This document shows positions 10,364 through 18,665 of a stretch of DNA of 64,000 nt, one piece after another. The notes under the pieces were generated by a model, which was not told where the DNA came from, did no database searches, and was given only the letters and a program-made list of their open reading frames with translations. A program made the translations under genes and the position numbers. Within the stretch, counting starts at the first letter, position 1, and the number at the start of each line of letters is the position of its first letter. Origin of the DNA: Ignavibacteria bacterium (lineage in GTDB: Bacteria; Bacteroidota; Ignavibacteria; Kapaibacteriales; UBA4661); NCBI GenBank assembly GCA_013298775.1, contig JAAFIV010000006.1:116717-180716 (forward strand), read 5' to 3'.

Positions 10364-11153
10364 AGGGCGTGTTTGCTTTTGCGGAATCGCTTTTCTGCGG
10401 TGTATGGTCTTCACCGCTAGGCACGCTTGCAGGTAATCCCAAAATGCGTCCAATGAGGAACACCAAATACAGATTTCCAAAGAGTGATTCAATCACCGAG
10501 ATATTTCGCACCAAACGCGAAACGTTTTCATAGCCTGTATCTACGCCACCCAGCGTGGCATAGCTGTAATATACACCCCCCAAATAGCTCGCAAAACCGA
10601 CAGGAATATCCACACCAAAAGTACCCGGATTGAGAAGATTCAACAGGTCGAAAATATCCCCAAAAACAAAGCCAATCATCAAATACACACACGCCGAACC
10701 CCAGAGTTTATCGCTTGTTACGCGTGCGCCAGAGAAAATATCTCGAATGGACAACGTGATGATAAATCCCTGAATAATTGTCAGCGAGGTATGGATGAAA
10801 ATGTAGTACGGACGCGGGTTTGGGAGCAATCGTTGGAACGGGTTTTCACCCATTGCGCCCAGCACAAACAGCACCATCAGCCACGCAAGCGAGCCACGCA
10901 CGACAATCATATTGCCCGTGAAATTGCGCATCATATCCCACAAGAGCAGCAAATAAAAGCCCGCGAAGGCAATAAACAGCGTATAGACCCACTTCTGAAT
11001 ATCCACAAAACCGATTCCTGCGAGCAAGTCTTCCAGCGTCATCAAAATCGTGATAACGGTAACTTGTATCGTTACGATATTGCGATAATCCTTCAATTTC
11101 TCGCGTTGAAGCGCGGCGGAGGTCATTTGTCGGCGAAGAAAGCGTAGCTCCAT
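10356..11153 (-). CDS. Ion-channel-like membrane protein (Ion_trans_2 fold, atypical pore)
   Basis: 265 residues with about six predicted membrane segments (around 28-48, 55-72, 88-102, 116-136, 150-170 and 222-240). The last pair with the re-entrant segment between them resembles the two-helix potassium channel pore module: YYSYATLGG, then a final helix ending in FLIGRILGL, as in Ion_trans_2 proteins. The usual filter T-x-G-Y-G-D is replaced by T200-L-G-G-V-D-T-G207, so potassium selectivity is doubtful. The C-terminal 25 residues are hydrophilic and cytoplasmic. It may be a non-selective channel or a degenerate homologue. It stands alone between rfbB and a family A repeat. Confidence 0.7.
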   Translation of the reverse strand: MELRFLRRQMTSAALQREKLKDYRNIVTIQVTVITILMTLEDLLAGIGFVDIQKWVYTLFIAFAGFYLLLLWDMMRNFTGNMIVVRGSLAWLMVLFVLGAMGENPFQRLLPNPRPYYIFIHTSLTIIQGFIITLSIRDIFSGARVTSDKLWGSACVYLMIGFVFGDIFDLLNLLNPGTFGVDIPVGFASYLGGVYYSYATLGGVDTGYENVSRLVRNISVIESLFGNLYLVFLIGRILGLPASVPSGEDHTPQKSDSAKANTPYE

Positions 11154-11220
11154 AGCGGTATTGAGCGTATTTGTGAGAATGAATTGTTATTGAGAGATGG
11201 CTGAGTATATCGAAAGCAGC

Positions 11221-11299
11221 AGTGGCACAGACATTCCTGTCTGTGAGTATTGGTGCGGAATTGAGGCAAGAATCACAGACAAGAATGTCTGTGCCACTT
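11221..11299. repeat. Family A double-hairpin repeat (copy A3)
   Basis: AGTGGCACAGACATTCCTG opens the left arm and its near reverse complement closes the right arm (11274-11298). Each arm is itself a hairpin (CACAGACA / TGTCTGTG). It lies between the convergently spaced ends and starts of the minus-strand DUF3109 and channel genes. Confidence 0.9.
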
Positions 11300-11350
11300 A
11301 TTGCTTGTATGATGCTGAGATTGACACTATTACCATCGTAAAGGCAGTAT

Positions 11351-11920
11351 TTATGCGGTCTTTTTATGTTCTTGCACAACGTTATCCAGCGTTCCATACC
11401 ATTCTTCGCCAAAGGCTCGCACCAGTGCGTCCTGCACGGCTTCGGGAATGCGAACATTATGCTTCTCTCCGTGTTTCAGAGCGGGTTCGCAGCCTTCAAA
11501 TTCATCGTAGTATAAATACGGACCATTGAAATCAGCAATGCGAATCGGGAATAAATGGCACGACAACGGCTTGCGAAAGTCGGTTTCTTCGGCAAAGTAG
11601 GCTTTTTCAATGGCACATTTGGCAACATCGCCTTCGTAATAGACAAACACACAATCCGCATCGTCAATGCACACCGTCATAAATTCACCATCTATCTGCT
11701 CCACTGCGCCGTGTGCGGCAATAGCATCTTTCGACCGCTTGGAAAGATACTTCGAGGCAGGTGCAATCGCGCTTTGAACCGCTTCTACCTCTTGTTCTAG
11801 CACTGGTGCGCCTTGTCCACCTTTCATGGTGCAGCACGCACCTTTACACTTACCGAGGTCGCACAAAAAGGGCGTAGAGAGGAGTTGTTCGTCGAGAAGA
11901 ATGGTATCAATCAGAATCAT
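11351..11920 (-). CDS. DUF3109 family cysteine-rich protein
   Basis: 189 residues matching the DUF3109 family, which is common in Bacteroidota. The N-terminal cluster C20-x4-C25-x3-C29-C30 (CDLGKCKGACC), a central Cys (DADCVFVYY), a VAKCAIE cysteine and a later SCHLFPIR Cys-His suggest a bound metal, probably zinc or an iron-sulfur cluster as in YkgJ-type proteins. No catalytic role is established. It lies 55 bp downstream of the MerR-type regulator on the same strand, so the two may be cotranscribed. Confidence 0.85.
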   Translation of the reverse strand: MILIDTILLDEQLLSTPFLCDLGKCKGACCTMKGGQGAPVLEQEVEAVQSAIAPASKYLSKRSKDAIAAHGAVEQIDGEFMTVCIDDADCVFVYYEGDVAKCAIEKAYFAEETDFRKPLSCHLFPIRIADFNGPYLYYDEFEGCEPALKHGEKHNVRIPEAVQDALVRAFGEEWYGTLDNVVQEHKKTA

Positions 11921-11975
11921 TGGTGGGGCTACAAGCGAGATTTGGTGAGCGGTTTGCGGAATTATTTCAACAGAA

Positions 11976-12500
11976 CTATACCGACGGAGACGATTCGAGG
12001 AGTGCTAACATTTCCCGCAAGGTAGAGCGCAAAGCAAGCAGCTCTTCGTGAGAGAAGGTCGTGTGCAAATGCTGTCCATTGCTGGTGTTGTGAGGTGTTA
12101 TTTCTTGTTTGCCATTGGTGGTGTGCGCCTCAGAATGGTCGTGGTTGCTTGTGGTAGGAGTAGTTCCCGCAAGCGGATTATCTTTCTGGCTGTCTTTATT
12201 GTTGGTATTGGTAAGGAATTGTGCCGCATTGCTCTCGTCGGAGTCGTTGTCGGAAAAATGTTTGAGATGCTCTTTCGCGCCATCCACCGTATAGCGTTTT
12301 TCGCGGAGAAGATGCTTGATTGCTCGTAGCAATTCAATTTCTTTCTCCGTGTAAATGCGGTTGCCAGCGCGGTTTTTCTGCGGGCGCAATTGCTCAAACT
12401 CCGTTTCCCAATAGCGCAACACATACTGCTCCTCATCCACGAGCTGGCTTGCCTCGCTGATGGAGTAATAGAGACGTTTGATGGTATTTTGCGCTTCCAC
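11976..12500 (-). CDS. MerR family transcriptional regulator
   Basis: 174 residues starting at GTG (12500). The winged-helix MerR DNA-binding domain covers about residues 7-80 (KRLYYSISEASQLVDEEQYV, YTEKEIELLRAIKHLL). The rest is a low-complexity linker rich in Asn, Thr and Ser and an amphipathic C-terminal helix (LLALRSTLREMLALLE), possibly for dimerisation. There is no metal-binding cysteine pair, so this is the general MerR-like type common in Bacteroidota rather than a metal sensor. I reject the longer frame up to 12668 because it runs through a family D repeat and has no family homology there. Confidence 0.85.
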   Translation of the reverse strand: MEAQNTIKRLYYSISEASQLVDEEQYVLRYWETEFEQLRPQKNRAGNRIYTEKEIELLRAIKHLLREKRYTVDGAKEHLKHFSDNDSDESNAAQFLTNTNNKDSQKDNPLAGTTPTTSNHDHSEAHTTNGKQEITPHNTSNGQHLHTTFSHEELLALRSTLREMLALLESSPSV

Positions 12501-12561
12501 AGTGAACGAAAACAATGAAAAAAGACGATAAAAAAGAATGAATGCGGGCAATATCGCATTT

Positions 12562-12727
12562 AATACATGGTTCTTGAAATAAGTAACGATTATGAGAACG
12601 CGGATGAAGCCCAGACTATCAGGATGCTGAGGACTTTTCTTCATCCTCCAAATCCTCTCGGTTCTCACGTCCGCGTTCCCTACTCACATCGTTCAGTATT
12701 GCTGCATAATTCAAGAATTACGTATGT
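12562..12727. repeat. Family D repeat (copy D1, inverted relative to D3)
   Basis: About 166 bp ending in imperfect inverted repeats (TACATGGTTCTTG left, CAAGAATTACGTA right). The core pairs GAACGCGGATGAAGCCCAG with a second CCGCGTTCC, and contains CCAGACTATCAGGAT. Read on the other strand it matches the copy at 33611-33778. It lies in the region between merR and the LamG-like gene. Confidence 0.8.
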
Positions 12728-12934
12728 AATGTAACATTGCACCCAGAAAAGATACGCATTTAGCATCAAACGACAAAATTGCATTCGTACACATTCGATA
12801 CCACAAGGTGTGAAGAAGTTTTGCGAAGAAGATTGCGGTAATGTTGAAATTTTTCCGTACATTAGAGGCTGTTTTGTAAGAAATTGTTTTGTAATTCTTT
12901 TTTTCTTGTTTTCATCAACTTGATAGTATCTTCT

Positions 12935-13852
12935 ATGAGTACAAGCACAGAGAACGTTCGCTCGGATATGCCGAAAGCACTAGCGTTTGTAGCGGTTGGA
13001 TTATTGTTTATGCTTGGCATTATGCTGAGTGCGTTTTATGCAGAAGCATATATTTTTCCTTGGCTAAAAGGCAAGCCTGAACGCTATGGGAAAACAGTTC
13101 TGGCGACACCATTTCCTGTCGTTGCCGAGCCAAACCCGAAACCGACAGAATCTATCGAAGAACTGACAAAAATTGTCTTGCCCGCGCCGAAAGACGATGC
13201 TGGACTCACCGTCCGCGAAGGTCTGACGCTCTGGCTTCGTGCTGATGCTGCGCCGGAAAATGTTGGCGAAGGCGACCTTATCCCCGTCTTGCCAGATGCA
13301 AGCAAAAACCGCCACGATGCCCGTCAAATCTTCCCTGTGGCACGTCCGCGTCTCGCGAAAGTAGGTATGAATGGCAAGCCAGCATTGTATTTTGATGGCA
13401 AAGAATCATTCTATTACTACGAAAATATCTTCGGAATTAGCCCTGTGTCTATTTATGCAGTGTGGTCGCGCCCAAGTCTTGGTGGCACACCGTACCAACG
13501 CTTGTACTCAAGCGGCGGCTGGGGAACAGACTACGAAAATGCTGCAAAAACACCTCCAGGACAACCCGCATATAATGGCGCGTATGCCAACGTTTTCGAG
13601 CCAGATGGCACCGAAGCAAACAAAGATGCGAATGGTCAGCCATTGGCATTGCCCACGCCACCAACATTGCACAAGCAAATTTCCGCTACGCCCTTGGATT
13701 TGCGCCGCTTTATGATTGGTCGCTTGAATCACGGTCCAATTCAGCACTTTTCTGGTCAGATGGCAGAATTTGTGATGTTCAATCGCGCACTTTCGCCCGC
13801 AGAGCAAGCCAGCGTGGAAGGTTATTTGAAGAAAAAGTATAGCTTGAAGTAA
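12935..13852 (+). CDS. Membrane-anchored LamG/concanavalin A-like protein
   Basis: 305 residues. A short cytoplasmic start and one transmembrane helix (about 10-32, AFVAVGLLFMLGIMLSAFYA) anchor an exported domain. From about residue 90 it has the lectin/glucanase-like pattern LTLWLRADAA, DASKNRHDA, KPALYFDGKESF, ending in AEFVMFNRALSPAEQ and a final helix (VEGYLKKKY), typical of LamG-type domains in FCB bacteria. It probably binds glycan or protein at the cell surface, without a visible catalytic motif. ATG 12935 precedes the helix. It stands alone, bounded by repeats on both sides. Confidence 0.75.
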   Translation: MSTSTENVRSDMPKALAFVAVGLLFMLGIMLSAFYAEAYIFPWLKGKPERYGKTVLATPFPVVAEPNPKPTESIEELTKIVLPAPKDDAGLTVREGLTLWLRADAAPENVGEGDLIPVLPDASKNRHDARQIFPVARPRLAKVGMNGKPALYFDGKESFYYYENIFGISPVSIYAVWSRPSLGGTPYQRLYSSGGWGTDYENAAKTPPGQPAYNGAYANVFEPDGTEANKDANGQPLALPTPPTLHKQISATPLDLRRFMIGRLNHGPIQHFSGQMAEFVMFNRALSPAEQASVEGYLKKKYSLK

Positions 13853-13923
13853 CGTTTTTGCGTGTGGTTGCTTTTTGTTTAGAGGAGCAATACAGCAAAA
13901 ACTAGCAGCCAGAATGTTGTCGC

Positions 13924-14034
13924 ATTCGCCCCCTTGATAAAGGGGGAACGGGGGATTAAACGGCTCAATACCGCTTCATATCTACTCGTTGCACGCGATA
14001 AAATCCCCCGTTCCCCCTTTATCAAGGGGGCAAA
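13924..14034. repeat. Family E inverted repeat
   Basis: Two arms of about 30 bases (13926-13957 and 14002-14034) are near-perfect reverse complements. Each arm contains CCCCCTTGATAAAGGGGG, itself a hairpin, next to AACGGGGGATT. Similar sequences are widespread intergenic repeats in many bacteria (recollection, not searched). Confidence 0.85.
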
Positions 14035-14089
14035 TGAGTGAAATTACCGTGAGACTTGAATAGTTGCAACATCCAGAAGCAATTTTTAC

Positions 14090-14136
14090 AAGAGTCTGGC
14101 AAATTTTTTGTCGTTTGTCAGGCTCTTGCATTTTTA
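14090..14136 (+). terminator. Rho-independent terminator-like hairpin
   Basis: Stem CAAGAGTCTGGCAAA (14090-14104) pairs with TTTGTCAGGCTCTTG (14115-14129) with few mismatches, followed by CATTTTTA. It lies 3' of the LamG-like gene and 110 bp before the methyltransferase start. Confidence 0.6.
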
Positions 14137-14245
14137 TCGCAATGACGCAAACAGTAGGTAATATCACGTATTCAGCGTCTTAATTATTTGAAATCAACCG
14201 TTCTTTTTGGAACAATTTCTCTCATACCTCAACCTTTCAGAGATT

Positions 14246-15430
14246 ATGAAACAAAGCGCATTGGACTATATCGTACCAAAAACCGCCGAAACACGCGCTC
14301 GCTACAAAAGCGGCGCACGCCCGTCATTTGGGCATTTTGTCGAAGATTATGTGAATCAAAAAATCGACATCCAAGGCAGTTTTGAAGAATTCATGAAACT
14401 TCGCCATGATTACTTCAGCTTTTCGCTCACACCGCACCACTTCAAGTTCCTCATTACGCGCTTCTTGCCTGAAGTGCTTATCCATTCCAAAAAACAAGAT
14501 GAGCGCATTGTCCGCGAACACTACGACCGTGGCAATGACTTCTTCCGTGCCTTCTTGGGACCACGCATGGTCTATACAAGCGGCTTCTGGGTGGATATGG
14601 AAACCGATACCCTTGAAATGGCGCAAGACCGCAAAATGCAAATGGTCTGCGAAAAACTCCATATGAAAGCTGGCGACCGCCACTTGGACATCGGTTGCGG
14701 CTGGGGAACGCTTGTCACCTATTCGGCAAAGCATTTTGGCGCACAGTCCACAGGTGTAACCATTGCGCAAGAAGGACACGATTGGGCTGTGAAGCAAATC
14801 GCTGACCACGGCATGACGGGCAAAGCAAAAATTTTGCGCATGGATTACCGCGATATTCCAAAGCAAAAATTTGATAAAATTACCTGCTTGGAAATGGGCG
14901 AACACGTTGGTATTCGCAAGTTCCAGCGTTTTATCAATCAAATTTATGATTTACTTGCCGATGATGGTAAATTCTACATCCAGCAAGCAGGCTTGCGTGC
15001 AAACCCAGGTATTTTCACGCCTGGACAGCACTGGGAAGACCTCATCTGGGGCTTGTACATGAACGAATACATTTTCTCGGGCGCAGATGCTAGCACGCCG
15101 CTTGCCTTCTTGTCGAACTCGCTTCAGAACGCAAACTTTGAAGTGAACACCGTTGAGAATCTTGGTATTCACTACTCGCACACCATCCACAAATGGTACT
15201 ACAACTGGATTGAAAACGAAGAGCAAATCAATGGTAGCTACGGCATTTGGTGGTTCCGTATGTGGCAACTCTTCTTGCGCTGGTCGGTGGATATTGCTGC
15301 ACAAGGCTCTTCTACCTGCTGGGGCATCATTGCGCACAAAAACTTGAATCAAACAGACCGCGATGCGTACATTGGTCGTTTGAATCTTGGCGAACGCGCA
15401 TCAGAGCTTTCTGTCCCGACAACGTTGTAA
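14246..15430 (+). CDS. cfa: Cyclopropane-fatty-acyl-phospholipid synthase-type methyltransferase
   Basis: 394 residues. Family signatures: HYDRGNDFFRAFLG (about residue 93), the SAM-binding loop LDIGCGWGTLV (about 150), QSTGVTIAQEG, and CLEMGEHVG. Enzymes of this family add a methylene or methyl group to unsaturated acyl chains of membrane phospholipids; some relatives act on other lipids, so the exact product is inferred. The length matches the family, which often has an N-terminal helical domain. ATG 14246 was chosen because homology starts at once; an ATG at 14207 would add 13 residues. A terminator-like hairpin lies upstream. Confidence 0.88.
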   Translation: MKQSALDYIVPKTAETRARYKSGARPSFGHFVEDYVNQKIDIQGSFEEFMKLRHDYFSFSLTPHHFKFLITRFLPEVLIHSKKQDERIVREHYDRGNDFFRAFLGPRMVYTSGFWVDMETDTLEMAQDRKMQMVCEKLHMKAGDRHLDIGCGWGTLVTYSAKHFGAQSTGVTIAQEGHDWAVKQIADHGMTGKAKILRMDYRDIPKQKFDKITCLEMGEHVGIRKFQRFINQIYDLLADDGKFYIQQAGLRANPGIFTPGQHWEDLIWGLYMNEYIFSGADASTPLAFLSNSLQNANFEVNTVENLGIHYSHTIHKWYYNWIENEEQINGSYGIWWFRMWQLFLRWSVDIAAQGSSTCWGIIAHKNLNQTDRDAYIGRLNLGERASELSVPTTL

Positions 15431-15457
15431 TTTTTGGGAGAACTGTTCAGCTTTTTC

Positions 15458-15556
15458 TCGCCCAAGCGGCTGTTATCACAAGGATAGTAGCTGTCCGACG
15501 AGTTCTATGCGCAAGAGCAACCCGCCGGACGGTCAAGAAACCGCCCGACGGGGTAG
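15458..15556. repeat. Family C repeat (copy C1, diverged)
   Basis: Shares GCGGCTGTTATCACAAG and the TAGC(T/C)GTCCG region with the copies at 60750 and 62392, but its right half is diverged (CCCGCCGGACGGTC). It is located between cfa and uppP. Confidence 0.7.
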
Positions 15557-15592
15557 TTACCTGACAAACCCCATTCCTTTCGTCAATTTCCA

Positions 15593-15649
15593 CACCGCCC
15601 GACGGCTGAAGTACGCACAAATACTCGCTGTCTGGCGGTGTTCTTTTTT
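15593..15649 (+). terminator. Terminator-like hairpin before uppP
   Basis: CACCGCCCGACGGC (15593-15606) can pair with GCTGTCTGGCGGTG (15627-15640), followed by TTCTTTTTT. It is likely to end the cfa transcript, leaving uppP with its own promoter close to its start. Confidence 0.5.
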
Positions 15650-15696
15650 CGATATGTTCATCTTTTTGATACGTTCACCGCTATCACCACGCACTA

Positions 15697-16545
15697 ATGA
15701 CGATTATACAAGCAATTATTCTCGGTCTCGTGCAAGGATTGACCGAGTTTCTGCCCGTGAGCAGCTCTGCGCACTTGACGCTTGCTGGAAAACTCATGGG
15801 ACTGATTTCCCCCGAACACCCCGAAACGTGGACTTCTTGGATTGCTGTTATGCAGCTGGGAACGCTGCTTGCAGTGCTACTGTATTTTGCGCAGGATATT
15901 CGCCGCATTGGGCAAGCATTTTTCAGGGAAAATCTTGCTCGGACGAGCTTTCAAGCGCAGTCGCAGGATTCAAAATTTGGCTGGTACGTCATTATCGGCA
16001 CGCTCCCGATTGTAACAATTGGTCTTCTTCTCAAAAAAATTATTGAAAGTTCTCTCACCAAAGATGCCACCTTGATTGCCGGCGCACTCATCGTTTTTGC
16101 TCTCGTGTTGGAAGCAGCCGAACGGCTTGGAAAGCGCACCAGAACTGCCGCCGACGTTACTTGGCGCGATGCCGTGTGGATGGGCTTGGCGCAAGCTCTC
16201 GCGCTTTTTCCGGGCGCGTCGCGTTCTGGCACAACGATTACGGCGGGCTTGTTCTGCGGCTTGCAGCGCGACGTTGCAGCACGTTTTTCCTTCCTCCTCA
16301 GTATTCCTGCGGTCTTTGCGAGCGGAATGCTCCAACTCCGCACGGTTCTTAGCTCTCCCGCCGCGCTTCAAGGCAGTGATATTCTGACGCTCGGCATTGC
16401 GACAGTAGTTGCGGGCGTAAGCGGCTATGCTTCGATTGCTTTTCTGCTAAAATTTCTTCAAACCCGCACCACAACTATCTTTGTGGTGTATCGTATTTTG
16501 CTTGGCATGAGCATTCTCACGTTCTTGAAGCATCTTTTTGCGTGA
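15697..16545 (+). CDS. uppP: Undecaprenyl-diphosphatase (BacA/UppP)
   Basis: 282-residue polytopic membrane protein. Both family motifs are present: EFLPVSSSAHLTL (about residues 17-29) and LFPGASRSGTTIT (about 168-180), which together form the active site removing a phosphate from undecaprenyl pyrophosphate. This recycles the lipid carrier for peptidoglycan and other surface polymers; the family also confers bacitracin tolerance. The ATG at 15697 directly precedes the conserved TIIQAIILGLVQGLTEF. Its neighbours are not peptidoglycan genes. Confidence 0.96.
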   Translation: MTIIQAIILGLVQGLTEFLPVSSSAHLTLAGKLMGLISPEHPETWTSWIAVMQLGTLLAVLLYFAQDIRRIGQAFFRENLARTSFQAQSQDSKFGWYVIIGTLPIVTIGLLLKKIIESSLTKDATLIAGALIVFALVLEAAERLGKRTRTAADVTWRDAVWMGLAQALALFPGASRSGTTITAGLFCGLQRDVAARFSFLLSIPAVFASGMLQLRTVLSSPAALQGSDILTLGIATVVAGVSGYASIAFLLKFLQTRTTTIFVVYRILLGMSILTFLKHLFA

Positions 16546-16554
16546 GCTTTTTTG

Positions 16555-16585
16555 TTTGAGGTGCGGACGATATTTCGTAGATTTG
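16555..16585 (+). promoter_or_regulatory. Candidate Bacteroidota-type promoter for the mce gene
   Basis: TTTG (16555-16558), 19-base spacer, TAGATTTG (16578-16585). This fits the -33 TTTG / -7 TAnnTTTG pattern. A miniature element and a short hairpin separate it from the MCE start at 16833. Confidence 0.5.
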
Positions 16586-16612
16586 ACGGCGTTTTTATTG
16601 GCATTCCCGTCA

Positions 16613-16763
16613 GTACACGATAAAATCTTTGCAACATTGATAAAATCAGGCTTCAGTGGCACAGACATTCCTGTCTGTGTTTTTTACCTGAACTCTGCAC
16701 CAATACTCACAGACAAGAATGTCTGTGCCACTATGAAAGAATGAAGGAAATTTTGTCGTGTAC
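16613..16763. mobile_element. Miniature element with GTACACGAYAAAAT ends carrying a family A module (A4)
   Basis: 151 bp. The left end GTACACGATAAAAT and the right end ATTTTGTCGTGTAC are near-perfect inverted repeats. Between them lies a complete family A double hairpin (16655-16733). A shorter relative with the same ends is at 50048-50142. It has no coding capacity, and no clear target duplication was seen. Confidence 0.75.
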
Positions 16764-16785
16764 CAAAGGCACTCCCACCAAATCC

Positions 16786-16808
16786 AGCCCATATAACGGG
16801 CTTTTTTC
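16786..16808 (+). terminator. Weak terminator-like hairpin just upstream of mce
   Basis: AGCCC-ATATAAC-GGGCT followed by a run of T. The stem is only 5 bp. It could end transcripts running out of uppP or attenuate those from the promoter at 16555. Confidence 0.35.
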
Positions 16809-16832
16809 TTCTTTTTGCTCCATAGGTTTTTT

Positions 16833-17780
16833 GTGAATAAAGGTCTTTCTGCTGAGGTCAAAGTTGGCGCAGTTACGCTTCTTTCAGCCGTTTTGCTGAT
16901 TGCGGGAATCATTATCGGGAAAGGAATTCTTGCGCGAACAAGTTTTACCGCTATCACGATGAAAATGCAGTCATCGGGCGGCGTGGAAATTGCTTCTCCC
17001 GTTTTGGTCAATGGCGTGAAACGCGGTGCGGTTACTGCTGTCCAGCCCGTACAAGGCGGCGTGGTGATTACCGCTTCGATTGACAACATCGCCGATTTGC
17101 GCAAAGACGCGCTGGCGAAAATTATGATTCTGGAAATTACGGGCGGACGCAAAATTGAAATCACGCCCGGAACCAGCAACGACGCGCTTTTGGCGCAAGA
17201 CACTATTCGCGGCATTTACACAGGCGATATTGCTGATTTGATTGCGATTCTTGGCGAAGTCGGTCCCGACCTTAAAAATATTGTGCGAAATTTAGATACG
17301 ATTGCCGCACAAGGCTCGGCTTTACTGGCAGATGGACGTGTTGTGAGCGATGCTCGCCGCGCTGTTACCAATATTACCGAAGTTGCCGAAACTGCAAATA
17401 TCCTTCTCAAACAGAACAAAAGTGGCATCAATACTATCGTGAACGACCTTACTGCCACGACCGACGAACTACGGCATTTGGTGAAAACGAACTCACCGAA
17501 AGTAGATAAACTCGTCGTACAGCTCGATTCTACGTTGGTTGAAGCGCGTAAGCTCATCAAAACAGGCGACAAAGCCGTTGTCGGTGTGGATGATTTGGTG
17601 AAAAATGTGGATGGTTTTATCAGCGATGCGAAAAACAAGGATAACATCATTCACAAGTTCATCTACGATGCGGAGTTTAATCATCGTCTGGACAGCACCA
17701 TTGCTCGCTTGCAGGTCTTTTTGGATAATTTGCCTGTCAATGGTGTGAATGTAAATGTTCGCTTGGGTTCGCGCCCATAA
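16833..17780 (+). CDS. MCE/MlaD family lipid-transport protein
   Basis: 315 residues with one N-terminal transmembrane helix (about 10-30, GAVTLLSAVLLIAGIIIGKG) and then the MCE beta-barrel domain (about 38-115: SGGVEIASPVLVNGVKRGAV, IMILEITGGRKIEITPG). The rest is a long amphipathic helical region ending near VNVRLGSRP. MlaD-type proteins form periplasmic hexamers or needles that move phospholipids between membranes with an MlaE/MlaF ABC transporter. No transporter genes are present next to it. The start is GTG (16833); a TTG at 16815 is also open. The O-methyltransferase follows after 11 bp, so they probably form an operon. Confidence 0.88.
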   Translation: MNKGLSAEVKVGAVTLLSAVLLIAGIIIGKGILARTSFTAITMKMQSSGGVEIASPVLVNGVKRGAVTAVQPVQGGVVITASIDNIADLRKDALAKIMILEITGGRKIEITPGTSNDALLAQDTIRGIYTGDIADLIAILGEVGPDLKNIVRNLDTIAAQGSALLADGRVVSDARRAVTNITEVAETANILLKQNKSGINTIVNDLTATTDELRHLVKTNSPKVDKLVVQLDSTLVEARKLIKTGDKAVVGVDDLVKNVDGFISDAKNKDNIIHKFIYDAEFNHRLDSTIARLQVFLDNLPVNGVNVNVRLGSRP

Positions 17781-17791
17781 TTTGTATCGCC

Positions 17792-18451
17792 ATGAAATAC
17801 ACCGCCCTCACCGAACCGCTCCACGACTATATCTGCACGACCTTTCCCGCCGAAGACGAGTTCCTGCGCCGCCTCAAATCCGATGGTGAAGCGATTGGAA
17901 TGCCGCCGATTCATATTGCGCCAGAGCAACTTGCCTTCTTACAAACGCTTCTACGCGGCATAAATGCTCGCTTTGTGTTGGAAATCGGCTCGCTTGCTGG
18001 CTATTCAGCAATCGGCATGGCGCGGGCATTGCCAGATGATGGAAAAGTTGTATGTTTTGAGCGCGAAGCAAAGCGAGCGGACTTTATTCGCCAAAAAGCA
18101 GAAGAAGCCGGAATAGCGCATAAAATCGAGGTTCATGTGGGGGATGCCAAACGATTGCTCGAACATTTTCGTCCTGAATACACATTCGATTTTATCTTCA
18201 TTGATGCTGAAAAGGCAGGCTACGTGCGGTATCTGGAGCTTTCGCTACCGCTACTCCGCACAGGCGGTATGCTCTGTGGCGACAACACGCTTGCATGGGG
18301 CAACGTCTTCGATGCAGATTCCACCGATAAAACCGTGCAAGCCATCCGCGCCTTTAACCACGCCGTTTCTACGCATCCGGAGCTTTCTGGCTGCCTCTTG
18401 CCGATTGGCGAAGGAATGACGCTGGCGGTGAAGATAAAGGGTGTAATCTGA
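17792..18451 (+). CDS. O-methyltransferase family 3 (SAM-dependent)
   Basis: 219 residues of the Methyltransf_3 / caffeoyl-CoA O-methyltransferase-like family. SAM-binding loop VLEIGSLAGYSAIGMA (about residue 60), acidic residue after the second strand (VCFEREAKRADF), metal-binding DFIFIDAEKAGYV (about 130) and GDNTLAWGNV (about 165). The substrate is unknown; bacterial members methylate catechols, tRNA (TrmR type) or small molecules. It probably shares a transcript with the upstream mce gene (11-bp gap). Confidence 0.88.
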   Translation: MKYTALTEPLHDYICTTFPAEDEFLRRLKSDGEAIGMPPIHIAPEQLAFLQTLLRGINARFVLEIGSLAGYSAIGMARALPDDGKVVCFEREAKRADFIRQKAEEAGIAHKIEVHVGDAKRLLEHFRPEYTFDFIFIDAEKAGYVRYLELSLPLLRTGGMLCGDNTLAWGNVFDADSTDKTVQAIRAFNHAVSTHPELSGCLLPIGEGMTLAVKIKGVI

Positions 18452-18509
18452 GGATGCAATCTGAGGGTGGAAGGATGAAGTTGTGAAGCCATAACCTGTT
18501 GCTTTTTCC

Positions 18510-18540
18510 TTGATGCCGAGCCGTATTTATCGTATATTCC
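18510..18540 (+). promoter_or_regulatory. Candidate promoter for ppc
   Basis: TTG (18510-18512), 20-base spacer, TATATTCC (18533-18540), about 125 bases before the ppc ATG. The same spacing occurs at 22087, 35527 and (minus) 45321. Confidence 0.45.
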
Positions 18541-18665
18541 CTGCCAAATCTTTCAGAGATGTTCAACAAATAGGCAAAGAGTTTTACCCGCGAAAGCGTG
18601 CTGCAAAGCGGCTTACCAGCCTTTATCCCTTTGCCCTTCTCCTTTTGCCTTTTCCCAACTTCCCC

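Noticed and set aside
11976..12668. Longer version of the MerR gene starting at 12668
   Set aside because: The extra N-terminus is translation of family D repeat D1 and AT-rich leader; homology begins only after GTG 12500.
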